From an uncultured Solobacterium sp. (GTDB lineage Bacteria > Bacillota_I > Bacilli_A > Erysipelotrichales > Erysipelotrichaceae): 45,028 nucleotides of DNA. Below the pieces are notes generated by a model. The model was not told where the DNA came from. It searched no databases and saw nothing but the letters and a program-made list of their open reading frames with translations. A program made the position numbers and the translations under genes. Numbering within the stretch: position 1 is the stretch's first letter; every line of letters begins with the position of its first letter. The DNA is taken from assembly GCA_946415785.1 (NCBI GenBank), contig CAMKTV010000008.1:1-45028 (forward strand), written 5' to 3'. Positions 30,789-39,579 of this stretch are shown piece by piece.

Positions 30789-32288
30789 ATGAAAAACAAG
30801 AAACTTGAATTTGAAAAAGAAAAATTAAAAGTTGGTCTTAATAATTCGGATATAAAAAAAGTCGATAATTTTTTTGATGAATTAGATGCATCAATTAAAT
30901 TACCACCTGCATTTAGAAAGCAATTAATAAATGATTATCTAAAAGCTTTTGAATATCTGGAAAATAAGAATTACAGTATAAACAAGATTATCAGGTTATT
31001 AGATTTAAATGATCTAGGTAGTTTTTATTATGAAAATGAAAGAAGATATCTTGAACTTGATAACGCTGCTATTGTTTATCCTTTAGGAATGCGACAACAT
31101 GAAATGCCGATGTTTAGATTATCTGCTAAATTAAAAAAGAATATCATTCCTGAATTACTACAGATTGCTTTAGATATTACTATCAAACGTTTTCCAGGTT
31201 TTGCGTGTACTGTTAAAAATGGTTTTTTTTGGAACTATCTAGAAACAAATAATAAACCGATTCAGATTGAAGAAGAAAAAGATATTCCTTGTAAGCCGAT
31301 ATCTAGACTATCAAGGACCTATCGTTCTTTTAGAGTATTTTATTTTAAAAGTAGAATATCAATTGAGTTCTTCCATGTCTTAACTGATGGCAACGGTGGA
31401 TTAATCTTTTTAAAAACCTTATTAAGAGAATACTTTAGATTAATTGGCACATTGATACCAATTGAAAATGGCATTTTAGATATAAATGGAACAATTGATG
31501 AAGCAGAGCTTGTCAATGAATTTAAAAACGCCAAAGGGAATGGTGACTTTAATACCTTTGTGGATGGCAGATCCTTACAGTTAAAAGGAAAAAGAATTAA
31601 AGCACCAATGTCTAAAATCATTCATTTTGTCTTAAATGTTGATGAATTAAAAAAGATAACTAAAAAATATAATTGCACAGTTACAACTTATATCTGTGCT
31701 TTGATGTTTTTAGCTGCCAAACCTTGTATTAAGAAAAAAGAAGGGCCATTTAATATTCAGATACCAGTGAATATGCGTAAATTCAATAAGAGTAAGACAT
31801 TAAGAAATTATTCAATGTATTTTAATGCGTCTGTCAATGTAAAAGATATTTCAAATAAAGAAGATTTGATTAAGGAAATTGGTAAACAGATAAAAGAAAA
31901 AGGCTCATTAGAAAATATGGGTAAGATGATGGAAACAACAGGTAAGTTAATTAATTCATTGTCTCTTGTGCCAAGATTTCTAAAGAACATTGTCTTACAG
32001 CTGGTTTATGGAAGCTTTGCGAATTCTATGATTGGCTTATCTTTATCTAATTTAGGTAATATTGATATGCCTAAAAAGCTAAAAGAAGAAATAGATAAAA
32101 TGTATTTCTTATTATCACCAGGTTCTCCTAATAGAGCTACTGCTACAATGGCTACAATTAATAAATCAGTTGTTTTTACTATCGTCAAGAACAGTGATGA
32201 TGATACATTTGAAAATAAAATCAATGAATTATTTAAAAAAGATGGCTTAAAATTTAAAGTCGAAGGAAGTGTCGATTATGAGGCTTAA
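30789..32288 (+). CDS. Alcohol acetyltransferase-like / condensation-fold protein
   Basis: A 499-residue protein of the CoA-dependent acyltransferase fold (condensation domain, WS/DGAT, alcohol acetyltransferase group). The active-site motif HHxxxDG reads FHVLTDGNGG (H196, D200, G201), followed by LIFLKTLLREYFRL. The C-terminal half has VTTYICALMFLAA and IQIPVNMRKFNKSKTLRN, which match the second subdomain including the usual N-R-basic stretch. No membrane helix. Its 3' end overlaps a DUF6320 membrane protein, so both probably modify or export a lipid or small molecule together. The acyl acceptor is unknown. Confidence 0.68.
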   Translation: MKNKKLEFEKEKLKVGLNNSDIKKVDNFFDELDASIKLPPAFRKQLINDYLKAFEYLENKNYSINKIIRLLDLNDLGSFYYENERRYLELDNAAIVYPLGMRQHEMPMFRLSAKLKKNIIPELLQIALDITIKRFPGFACTVKNGFFWNYLETNNKPIQIEEEKDIPCKPISRLSRTYRSFRVFYFKSRISIEFFHVLTDGNGGLIFLKTLLREYFRLIGTLIPIENGILDINGTIDEAELVNEFKNAKGNGDFNTFVDGRSLQLKGKRIKAPMSKIIHFVLNVDELKKITKKYNCTVTTYICALMFLAAKPCIKKKEGPFNIQIPVNMRKFNKSKTLRNYSMYFNASVNVKDISNKEDLIKEIGKQIKEKGSLENMGKMMETTGKLINSLSLVPRFLKNIVLQLVYGSFANSMIGLSLSNLGNIDMPKKLKEEIDKMYFLLSPGSPNRATATMATINKSVVFTIVKNSDDDTFENKINELFKKDGLKFKVEGSVDYEA

Positions 32289-32859
32289 GAATATCTATCC
32301 TATTCCTGAAAGACAGGGGAATTTCTATCATAAATTAAGATTTATAATGGGCATTGTTTTTATAGTAGCCATTTTGGCTTGCGTCATTGTTAATCTCTCT
32401 GTTGGTGGTAAGGCCTGGTCGGTAATTGTCGTGTGGTCAATTATAAGTTTGTGGCGTTTATTATTTTCGCTTAAGATTGTTGAATTCTCAATCTTTTCTC
32501 ATGCCACAAGAATAACATTTTATCTGATTATCTTATTATTACTGATTGATTATTTCCTTTATTCAGGCTGGGCAAAGACAGTTATTCCTATTGTTTTATT
32601 TGGCTATTTATTAATTATGTTTATTCTTTTCTTATCTTTAAGAGATAAAAGAGATCGTCATTATCTATCAATCTTTATTTTAGGTTTGTTCGCTATAGCT
32701 TTTATTCCTTATTCAATAAGATTTCCAATTGATAACTGGATTGCCTTTTCTTTTTCTATAGCTATCCTGGTGTTATTTATAGTATTATTAATCATCAATT
32801 TTAAAGATATTGTCTATGAAATAAAAGTAAGATTTAAAACAAATAGGGATAAATTATAA
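32278..32859 (+). CDS. DUF6320-type membrane protein
   Basis: A 193-residue integral membrane protein with six predicted helices (for example IVFIVAILACVIVNLSVG, SVIVVWSIISLWRLLFSL, FYLIILLLLIDYFLYSGW). The cytoplasmic N-terminus MRLKNIYPIPERQGNFYHKL matches the opening of the DUF6320 family as I recall it. ATG at 32278 lies inside the end of the acyltransferase-like gene (11-base overlap), giving coupled translation; a GTG nine bases earlier is a weaker choice. The pair is likely a functional unit of unknown purpose. The stop lies within the trmB -10 box. Confidence 0.65.
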   Translation: MRLKNIYPIPERQGNFYHKLRFIMGIVFIVAILACVIVNLSVGGKAWSVIVVWSIISLWRLLFSLKIVEFSIFSHATRITFYLIILLLLIDYFLYSGWAKTVIPIVLFGYLLIMFILFLSLRDKRDRHYLSIFILGLFAIAFIPYSIRFPIDNWIAFSFSIAILVLFIVLLIINFKDIVYEIKVRFKTNRDKL

Positions 32860-32860
32860 T
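32855..32860 (+). promoter_or_regulatory. -10 box of trmB (leaderless)
   Basis: TATAAT includes the stop codon of the preceding gene and ends exactly six bases before ATG at 32867. No ribosome site precedes trmB. Confidence 0.5.
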
Positions 32861-32866
32861 AAGATT

Positions 32867-33475
32867 ATGAGAATGAGAAAGAAAAAATGGGTAAGACCAT
32901 TTTTAGATGAAGAAAAAGAATATCTGTTAAAAGATTTTAAAGAGATTAAGGCTCATAAAACCCTGTATTTGGAGATTGGAATGGGTATGGGTGATTTTAT
33001 ATGTGAAAGTGCTTTGATTAATCCTGACATCTTTTATATTGGCTTAGAGAAGGATGAAACATGTGTTGCTAGGGCAATTAAAAAAGCTCAAGAATTAAAG
33101 TTAAATAATTTAAAAATTGCTTTATTAAATGCTGACTTGTTAAGTGAATATTTTGATGAAAAAAGTATTGATCGTATATACCTTTATTTTTCTGATCCTT
33201 GGCCTAAAAAAGGACATCACAAAAGAAGATTAACTTATCCGACATTTTTAGAAAAATATAAGAAAGTATTAAAAGATGAGGGACTAATAATATTTAAAAC
33301 AGATAATAAAGAATTCTTTATAGATTCTTTAGAATATTTTAAAGAAGTTGACTTAAAAACTGTTGAAATAGATTATGATTATCATCATCTAAAAAGAGAT
33401 GAGCCTTTGACGGCCTATGAACAGAAATTTAAGGATTTAGGCCAGGAAATTTACTATATTAAACTATCAAAGTAG
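32867..33475 (+). CDS. trmB: tRNA (guanine-N7-)-methyltransferase
   Basis: TrmB methylates G46 in the variable loop of tRNAs using SAM. The 202-residue protein shows the SAM loop LYLEIGMGMGDFICE, IGLEKDETCVARAI, the adenine-binding LLNADLL, the catalytic YLYFSDPWPKKGHHKRRLTYPTFL and the terminal LTAYEQKFKDLGQEIY, all diagnostic of TrmB. The start follows a -10 box by six bases, so a leaderless message is likely. Confidence 0.94.
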   Translation: MRMRKKKWVRPFLDEEKEYLLKDFKEIKAHKTLYLEIGMGMGDFICESALINPDIFYIGLEKDETCVARAIKKAQELKLNNLKIALLNADLLSEYFDEKSIDRIYLYFSDPWPKKGHHKRRLTYPTFLEKYKKVLKDEGLIIFKTDNKEFFIDSLEYFKEVDLKTVEIDYDYHHLKRDEPLTAYEQKFKDLGQEIYYIKLSK

Positions 33476-33489
33476 GTGCTAGTTTGTTG

Positions 33490-33495
33490 TATAAT
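33490..33495 (+). promoter_or_regulatory. -10 box of the ZnuA-like gene (leaderless)
   Basis: TATAAT six bases before ATG at 33502; no ribosome site lies between. Confidence 0.5.
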
Positions 33496-33501
33496 TTTAA
33501 T

Positions 33502-34509
33502 ATGAAGTTCATAAAGAAAACAATTATTGTGTTAATGATTTTATTACTATGCGCATGTAGTGGAAGCGACAATGTAATTAGATCATATCAAGTATATACT
33601 ATATATCCTATTGGCTATTTATTGAATAGAATTGGTGGGAATCGTATTAGCACCATCTCTGTTCAGACAAATACTTCTGTTCAAAGCGCCAATTTAGTTG
33701 AAAATTATAAGGAAATTTTAAATGATGCGATATATTTTTATTATCTTAACGGTTTAGAGCCTTATTTAGACGTATTTGACAAAGAGATTAATAATTCAGG
33801 GGCTACAAGAATTGACCTCTCTAATAACTCAATATATGCCTTTAAACGCTATACACCAATTTATATTAATGACAGCATCAGTTTTATTGAAGCTGATTAT
33901 TATGAAGGTGAAGCTTTTGAATATGCCAATTCATATAAAGATGATTTATTCTTATGGCTAGACCCTATTGGCATGCTTTCAATGGCAAAGAGCGTCTATA
34001 ACAATCTATCTAGCAATTATGCTGAAGCAGCCAGCTATTTTAAGGCCAACTATGAAACTCTAGAAAGTGATCTGATTGCTCTTGATGCAGCATATCAGAA
34101 TCTAGCTAGTAATATTCAAAAAGAAGGCAAGTCAATTAAATTTGTGTCTATGACACCTTCATTTGGCTCATGGCAAAAAGCTTATGGTTTTGAAGTATAT
34201 CCAGTATGTCTATCAAGATATGGTGCTTTGCCTACTGATTCTCAATTAGAAATTATTAAAGAAAAAATAAAGAATGATGGTGTGAGCTATATTACATATG
34301 AACCAAACATGTCAACAGACATGCTTTCTCTATTCTTATCATTAGAAGAAGAATTAGGACTAAAGAGAATTAATCTTTCTAATCTATCATCTTTAACAAT
34401 TACTCAACAGACTGACAATAAAGATTATTTAACTCTGATGTATGAAAACTTGGCTATTTTAGAAAACATTGCAACAAAGACTAATCAAACAGCTGAGGAA
34501 GAGAATTAA
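33502..34509 (+). CDS. ZnuA-like lipoprotein without histidines
   Basis: A 335-residue lipoprotein: KFIKKTIIVLMILLLCAC, lipobox LCAC, then a fold matching the metal-binding cluster 9 substrate proteins (ZnuA/TroA): YTIYPIGYLLNRIGG, LNDAIYFYYLNGLEPYLDVF, LFLWLDPIGMLSMAKSVYNNL and IKFVSMTPSFGSWQKAYGFEV. In metal-binding members the loop before WLDP supplies a histidine and two more follow; here the whole protein has no histidine. ABC permease and ATPase genes are absent nearby. The start at 33502 is favoured by the signal peptide and -10 spacing. Possibly a converted binder of another ligand. It overlaps nothing and precedes polA by one base. Confidence 0.72.
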   Translation: MKFIKKTIIVLMILLLCACSGSDNVIRSYQVYTIYPIGYLLNRIGGNRISTISVQTNTSVQSANLVENYKEILNDAIYFYYLNGLEPYLDVFDKEINNSGATRIDLSNNSIYAFKRYTPIYINDSISFIEADYYEGEAFEYANSYKDDLFLWLDPIGMLSMAKSVYNNLSSNYAEAASYFKANYETLESDLIALDAAYQNLASNIQKEGKSIKFVSMTPSFGSWQKAYGFEVYPVCLSRYGALPTDSQLEIIKEKIKNDGVSYITYEPNMSTDMLSLFLSLEEELGLKRINLSNLSSLTITQQTDNKDYLTLMYENLAILENIATKTNQTAEEEN

Positions 34510-34510
34510 T

Positions 34511-37084
34511 ATGAAGATTTTATTAGTTGATGGTAACTCTGTTTTATTCAGAGCCTTTTATGCGACAAGTTATGGCAATATGATGAAAACATCTTTTGGT
34601 GCATATACAAATGCTGTCTATGCATTTGCGAATATGTTAAATAAAGCCCTAAAGATGGTTGAACCAGATTATTGTTGCGTTGCCTTTGATAAAGGGAAGG
34701 CAACATTTAGACATCAGATGACTCCTGATTATAAGGCAGGAAGAAAAGAAACACCAGTAGAACTTGTTGAACAGTTTAAGATAGTTAGAGAAATGTTAGA
34801 TGCCTATAATATCAAATATTTAGAATATGATGAGATAGAAGCAGATGACATCATTGGAACATTAGCGAAGAAATTTGATATTGATACCTGTATTTTTTCA
34901 AGTGACCATGACTTATTTCAATTAATTGATGACACAACTAAAGTCTATTGTATGAAAAAAGGAATGAGTGAATTAAGTGTTATTGATGAAAAAGCCTTAT
35001 TTGAAGATATGGGCTTAAAGCCATACCAGATAATTGATTATAAAGGACTGGCAGGTGATAAGTCAGATAATATTAAAGGCGTTGCAGGTATCGGTGATAA
35101 GACAGCTGTTTCCTTATTACAAAAATATGATACATGTGAAGGAATCTATGAACATATTGAAGAAATAAAAGGTAAACTTAAAGATAAATTAATCGCTGAT
35201 AAAGATTCATGTTTCTTATCAAAGAAATTGGCTACAATTGTCACAAACGGTGATGTACCAATCGAATTAGAAGATATCAAATTAGATATCAATGAAAAAG
35301 CTAAGAACGAATTCTTTGATAAATATGAAATGAAATCTTTAATTAAAGATGAAACCTATACAAAAAAAGCTGTTAATACAAATGGTAAAAAGGTTTCAAA
35401 GATTTCACCATCTTTATTTAAAGATCCATTGGTATATTTTGTATCTGATGATTTTTCTTATTATGAAAGATCTTTATTTGGTCTATGTTTTAATAATGGC
35501 CAGGAAATGGAATATATTGATATTGAAGATTTTAAACAGGATGAAGAAGCAGTTAATTTCTTAGCCAGTGATAATCATAAAATTGTCTATGGCTTAAAAG
35601 ACATTAAACATCAGTTGGCATATCATGAATTAAGTATAGGTACTAATACTGATGATTTATTACTGATGTGTTTTCTCATTAATAATAATCACAATGAATT
35701 ACCATATATCGCTCATGAATATGGCATCTATTTATCAAGAACTTTAAAAGATGTCTTTGGAACTGATAAAAAACCAAAACCTTTTGATGAAATAGAAGTG
35801 ATGGCTTATACATATGAAGTATGTTCATGTCTATATAAGATATATGAAAAAGCTGTTTTAAAACTCAAAGAAGATCAGCTGTTAGAATTATATGAAGAAA
35901 TAGAACTGCCATTAGTTTATGTCTTATATGATATGGAAAAAGAAGGCATCATCTGTGATCAAGAAGAATTAAATAAAATAGCCGATCAGACATTAGATAA
36001 AATGCAGATCTTAGAAAAAGAGATCTATGAATTATCAGGCAAGAAATTTAATATTAATTCACCTAATCAGTTAAAAGATGTCTTATATAAAGACTTAGAT
36101 TTGCCAGATTTAAAAAAAGGCAGCACCAATGCAGATGTCTTAAATAAACTGTTAGATTATCATCCAATTATCGGGAAGATTTTAGAATATCGCAAATATT
36201 CAAAATTATATTCAACCTATGCGGAAGGCTTAAAACATTACATCAGAAAGGATGGCAAGATTCATACAATCTTCTCACAAACCGGTACCGCAACAGGAAG
36301 ACTTTCAAGTTCTGATCCAAATCTACAGAACGTAAGCATCCGTGATGATGAAAGCAGAGAAATAAGAAAAGCCTTTAAACCAAGACCAGGCAATCTTATT
36401 CTTTCAAGTGATTATTCACAGGTTGAACTAAGAGTTTTAGCAAGTCTTTCTAATGAAGAAAAGATGATTGAAGCGTTCAATAAGGGAATTGATATTCATA
36501 CAAAAACTGCTATGGATATTTTTGACATTGAAGAAGATAAAGTTACACCATTAATAAGAAGACATGCCAAGGCAATCAACTTTGGTGTAGTCTATGGCAT
36601 CAGTGATTTTGGTTTAGCTAATCAGACTGGATTATCGTTTACTGAATCTAAAAAATTTATTGATGATTATTTTAAAAACTATCCAAATATTAAAAAATAT
36701 CTTGATGAACAGATATCTTTCTGTCAGGAAAATGGCTATGTTAAGACAATACTTAACAGACGTCGCTATATAGATGAAATCAATGATAGTAAATGGACAA
36801 TCAGAGAATTTGGAAAAAGAGCGGCCATGAATTCTACAGTTCAGGGTTCAGCTGCTGATTTAATCAAGATTGCAATGATAAAAGTGGCTCGTGAAATAAA
36901 AGAAAGAAAATTAAAATCTAAACTGATTCTTCAAGTTCATGATGAATTAATTTTTGATGTCTATAAAGATGAAGAAGAAACAATGATTGAACTTGTCAAA
37001 GAATGTATGAAGAATGCCTATAATATGAAAGCCAATCTTGATGTCTCACTTTCTGTGGGAACTGATTGGTACGAGGCGAAATAA
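34511..37084 (+). CDS. polA: DNA polymerase I
   Basis: An 857-residue PolA. The 5'-nuclease domain starts KILLVDGNSVLFRAFYAT and has EYDEIEADDIIGTLA, SSDHDLFQLID and GLAGDKSDNIKGVAGIG. The middle domain (about residues 290-450) lacks the Asp-x-Glu motif of proofreading and is thus inactive, as in many Bacillota. The polymerase domain has GTATGRLSSSDPNLQN, SSDYSQVELRVLA (motif A), RRHAKAINFGVVYGISDFG (motif B) and LQVHDELIFDV (motif C). ATG at 34511 matches the family N-terminus. TAATG overlap joins it to mutM. Confidence 0.96.
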   Translation: MKILLVDGNSVLFRAFYATSYGNMMKTSFGAYTNAVYAFANMLNKALKMVEPDYCCVAFDKGKATFRHQMTPDYKAGRKETPVELVEQFKIVREMLDAYNIKYLEYDEIEADDIIGTLAKKFDIDTCIFSSDHDLFQLIDDTTKVYCMKKGMSELSVIDEKALFEDMGLKPYQIIDYKGLAGDKSDNIKGVAGIGDKTAVSLLQKYDTCEGIYEHIEEIKGKLKDKLIADKDSCFLSKKLATIVTNGDVPIELEDIKLDINEKAKNEFFDKYEMKSLIKDETYTKKAVNTNGKKVSKISPSLFKDPLVYFVSDDFSYYERSLFGLCFNNGQEMEYIDIEDFKQDEEAVNFLASDNHKIVYGLKDIKHQLAYHELSIGTNTDDLLLMCFLINNNHNELPYIAHEYGIYLSRTLKDVFGTDKKPKPFDEIEVMAYTYEVCSCLYKIYEKAVLKLKEDQLLELYEEIELPLVYVLYDMEKEGIICDQEELNKIADQTLDKMQILEKEIYELSGKKFNINSPNQLKDVLYKDLDLPDLKKGSTNADVLNKLLDYHPIIGKILEYRKYSKLYSTYAEGLKHYIRKDGKIHTIFSQTGTATGRLSSSDPNLQNVSIRDDESREIRKAFKPRPGNLILSSDYSQVELRVLASLSNEEKMIEAFNKGIDIHTKTAMDIFDIEEDKVTPLIRRHAKAINFGVVYGISDFGLANQTGLSFTESKKFIDDYFKNYPNIKKYLDEQISFCQENGYVKTILNRRRYIDEINDSKWTIREFGKRAAMNSTVQGSAADLIKIAMIKVAREIKERKLKSKLILQVHDELIFDVYKDEEETMIELVKECMKNAYNMKANLDVSLSVGTDWYEAK

Positions 37085-37890
37085 TGCCAGAACTACCTGA
37101 AGTTGAAACTGTTTTAAGGACACTTGAAACACAAATAAAAGACACTAAGATATTAGATATTGAAGTCTTATATGAGCCAATTGTTTCTAATAAAAGAAAC
37201 TTTAAGAAAAAACTTCTATCTCAACATTTTAGAGAATTTAAAAGAAGAGGAAAATACTTAATTTTCATAATGGATGATATAGCACTGATTTCTCATTTAA
37301 GGATGGAAGGCAAGTTTTATCTATTTGATTATGGTGAAAAAATTGATAAGCACAGTCATGTGGTATTTTATTTAGATAATAAAAAGAAACTTGTCTATCA
37401 TGATGTGCGTAAATTTGGGCGCATGGAAATCATGGATAAAAAAGCTGATTATGATGTCTTTAAAGATTTAGGACCAGAACCATTCTCTAAAGACTTTAAT
37501 CTTAAATATTGTAAAGAATATTTAAAGAATATTAAAAAGCCAATCAAAGAAGTTCTTTTAGACCAGAGCTTTGTGGCAGGAATAGGAAATATCTATGCGG
37601 ATGAAATATTATGGGCAATGAAAGTAAATCCAAATAGAAGTGCCAATAAAATAAATGATGAAGAAATTAAAACATTAATATCTTCTTCAAGAGTTATATT
37701 AAATAAAGCCATCAAAGCTGGTGGTACAACAATCAGATCTTATACATCTTCTTTAGGTGTTACTGGTCGCTTTCAGCTAAAGCTTAATTGTCATACGATA
37801 GAAAAATGTAAAAGATGTAATAATGAAATTTTAAAAACTAGAATTGGAGGCAGGGGCACCTATTATTGTCCAAAATGTCAAAAAATATGA
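37084..37890 (+). CDS. mutM: Formamidopyrimidine-DNA glycosylase (Fpg/MutM)
   Basis: MutM removes 8-oxoguanine and cuts the abasic site. The 268-residue protein begins MPELPEVETVLRTL with the catalytic Pro-Glu next to Met, has the H2TH region LLDQSFVAGIGNIYADEILW, and the C-terminal zinc finger with CKRC ... YYCPKCQ. ATG overlaps the polA stop by one base; the end overlaps coaE (ATGA). The polA-mutM-coaE order is conserved in Bacillota and supports all three calls. Confidence 0.95.
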   Translation: MPELPEVETVLRTLETQIKDTKILDIEVLYEPIVSNKRNFKKKLLSQHFREFKRRGKYLIFIMDDIALISHLRMEGKFYLFDYGEKIDKHSHVVFYLDNKKKLVYHDVRKFGRMEIMDKKADYDVFKDLGPEPFSKDFNLKYCKEYLKNIKKPIKEVLLDQSFVAGIGNIYADEILWAMKVNPNRSANKINDEEIKTLISSSRVILNKAIKAGGTTIRSYTSSLGVTGRFQLKLNCHTIEKCKRCNNEILKTRIGGRGTYYCPKCQKI

Positions 37891-38450
37891 AAATCGCTAT
37901 AACGGGTTCTATTGGTTCAGGCAAAAGCAGTGTTAAAGAATATCTTAAAGATTTAGGCTTTAAGGTTTTTGATTGTGATGAATATAATGCCTATTTATTA
38001 AATGATGAAAATGTATTAAATAATATAAAAGAATATTTTCCTGATTGTTTTATAGATAATAAATTAGATAAAAAACTATTAGCGAATATAATTTTTAATG
38101 ATGATAAATCAAAAGAAATATTAGAGAATATCTTACATCCTCTTATTATTGAAAAGATGTTGTCATTAGCTAATCAAGAAGAACTGTTTATTGCGGAAGT
38201 GCCTTTATTATTTGAAAAAGACTTAGAAAGTCATTTTGACCATCATCTATTGATTGTTGCCGATGAAAAGAAAATCATCAAAAGACTCATGAAAAAGGGC
38301 TATAGTAAGGAAGAAGCTGTAAGCAGATTAAATAAACAAATGTCTATTGAAGATAAGATAAAAAGAGCTGAAGAAATAATATATAATAATGGTAATTTAA
38401 GACAGCTGCATCGTAAAATTGATAAGTGGTTAAAGAAATATGTTGGGTAA
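37887..38450 (+). CDS. coaE: Dephospho-CoA kinase
   Basis: CoaE performs the last step of coenzyme A synthesis. The 187-residue P-loop kinase has AITGSIGSGKSSVKEYL (Walker A), VFDCDEYNAYLL (the Asp-x-Asp-like acceptor site), LHPLI and EVPLLFEKDLESHFD of the CoA domain, and RLMKKGYSKEEAVSRLNKQM of the lid. ATG at 37887 overlaps the mutM stop; upstream in-frame codons lie within mutM. It overlaps the dnaB start by 11 bases. Confidence 0.93.
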   Translation: MKIAITGSIGSGKSSVKEYLKDLGFKVFDCDEYNAYLLNDENVLNNIKEYFPDCFIDNKLDKKLLANIIFNDDKSKEILENILHPLIIEKMLSLANQEELFIAEVPLLFEKDLESHFDHHLLIVADEKKIIKRLMKKGYSKEEAVSRLNKQMSIEDKIKRAEEIIYNNGNLRQLHRKIDKWLKKYVG

Positions 38451-39579
38451 GAATTTATTTAAAGTTGAATCAAATGTCGATATGAGTAAGGAACATTATA
38501 AGGCCTTGATTCTTTTCTATAACCCGCTTATTGGAAGTGACGCCTTATATCTATATGAATATTTAGCAATTAGAGGTAATCGTCCATCTTTCGAAGAATT
38601 AAATAATCTATTAAATATTCTTAATATTTCGATTGATTCTTTTGAGAAAAGTTTAACTAAATTAAATGAATATCGTCTATTAAAAACATTAAAAAAGAAA
38701 AATGAAGATGCATATATCTTTATCTTAAATAATCCTTTAAATGTGAAAGAATTTATTAAAGATGATTTATTTGTAAGGAATTTTATTCTTAAGACCAGTG
38801 GCCAATATTATCAATCATTAATTAGTGAAATAAGATTCTTTAATAGTCACGATGATTTTGAAGATGTAAGTGCCAAATATAATCCACAGGAATTAAGTGC
38901 CTGGGGGCCAGAGGAAGAAAGCTTCTTGAAGAATAATAATAAAAAATCATATAACTTCAATACACTATTTGATGTCAATGTTTTCTTAAAAGATATGTCA
39001 GATAATCTGTTCCCATTAAAATACCGCACTTATGAAAATCTAAGTGAGATAGCTAAATTAGCTGATTTATATAACATTTCTTATGATAAGATGCGTTTGT
39101 TTATTTCTGAAGCATATAAAGTCGGTGAAACAGGTTTAGATTTAAAACTATTAAGATATAAATGTCAAAGTGCTATTCCAGAATATAAGCGCATTGAAAA
39201 TGGCATGTATGATGTTCCTTGTTTAACATTCTTAATGAACAAACAAGAAGGCAAAGAATTATCTCCATATGATAAAAAGATTCTTTATAGTTTATCTAAT
39301 GATTATAAATTGAAACCAAGTGTAATCAATGTTTTAGTTGAACATGGTTTAAGAAATTGCGACAATCGTCTATTAGAAAAATATTTATATCCAATTGCTT
39401 CTGATTTGCATCGAAATAATATCGAAAATGCTAGAGACGCTATCAATCGTTTAGATCGTTATGAGAAGCCTTCTAAACAAAGTGAAGTTAAACAAAAATA
39501 TGATGATAGTAAAAATCCTGAATTTACTGAAGAGATGAGAAAAGCTTTAATGGAAAGGAGAAATCAAAGTGATCAATAA
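38440..39579 (+). CDS. dnaB: Replication initiation / membrane attachment protein DnaB
   Basis: In Bacillota DnaB works with DnaD and DnaI to load the replicative helicase at oriC and restart sites (it is not the E. coli DnaB helicase). The 379-residue protein has an N-terminal winged-helix-like part (LILFYNPLIGSDALYLYEYL, FEKSLTKLNEYRLL), a long middle, and the DnaB_2/DDBH2 region (LSPYDKKILYSLSNDYKLKP, VINVLVEHGLRNCDNRL) with a terminal coiled, basic tail. dnaI follows with an 11-base overlap, the conserved pair order. Confidence 0.87.
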   Translation: MLGKNLFKVESNVDMSKEHYKALILFYNPLIGSDALYLYEYLAIRGNRPSFEELNNLLNILNISIDSFEKSLTKLNEYRLLKTLKKKNEDAYIFILNNPLNVKEFIKDDLFVRNFILKTSGQYYQSLISEIRFFNSHDDFEDVSAKYNPQELSAWGPEEESFLKNNNKKSYNFNTLFDVNVFLKDMSDNLFPLKYRTYENLSEIAKLADLYNISYDKMRLFISEAYKVGETGLDLKLLRYKCQSAIPEYKRIENGMYDVPCLTFLMNKQEGKELSPYDKKILYSLSNDYKLKPSVINVLVEHGLRNCDNRLLEKYLYPIASDLHRNNIENARDAINRLDRYEKPSKQSEVKQKYDDSKNPEFTEEMRKALMERRNQSDQ

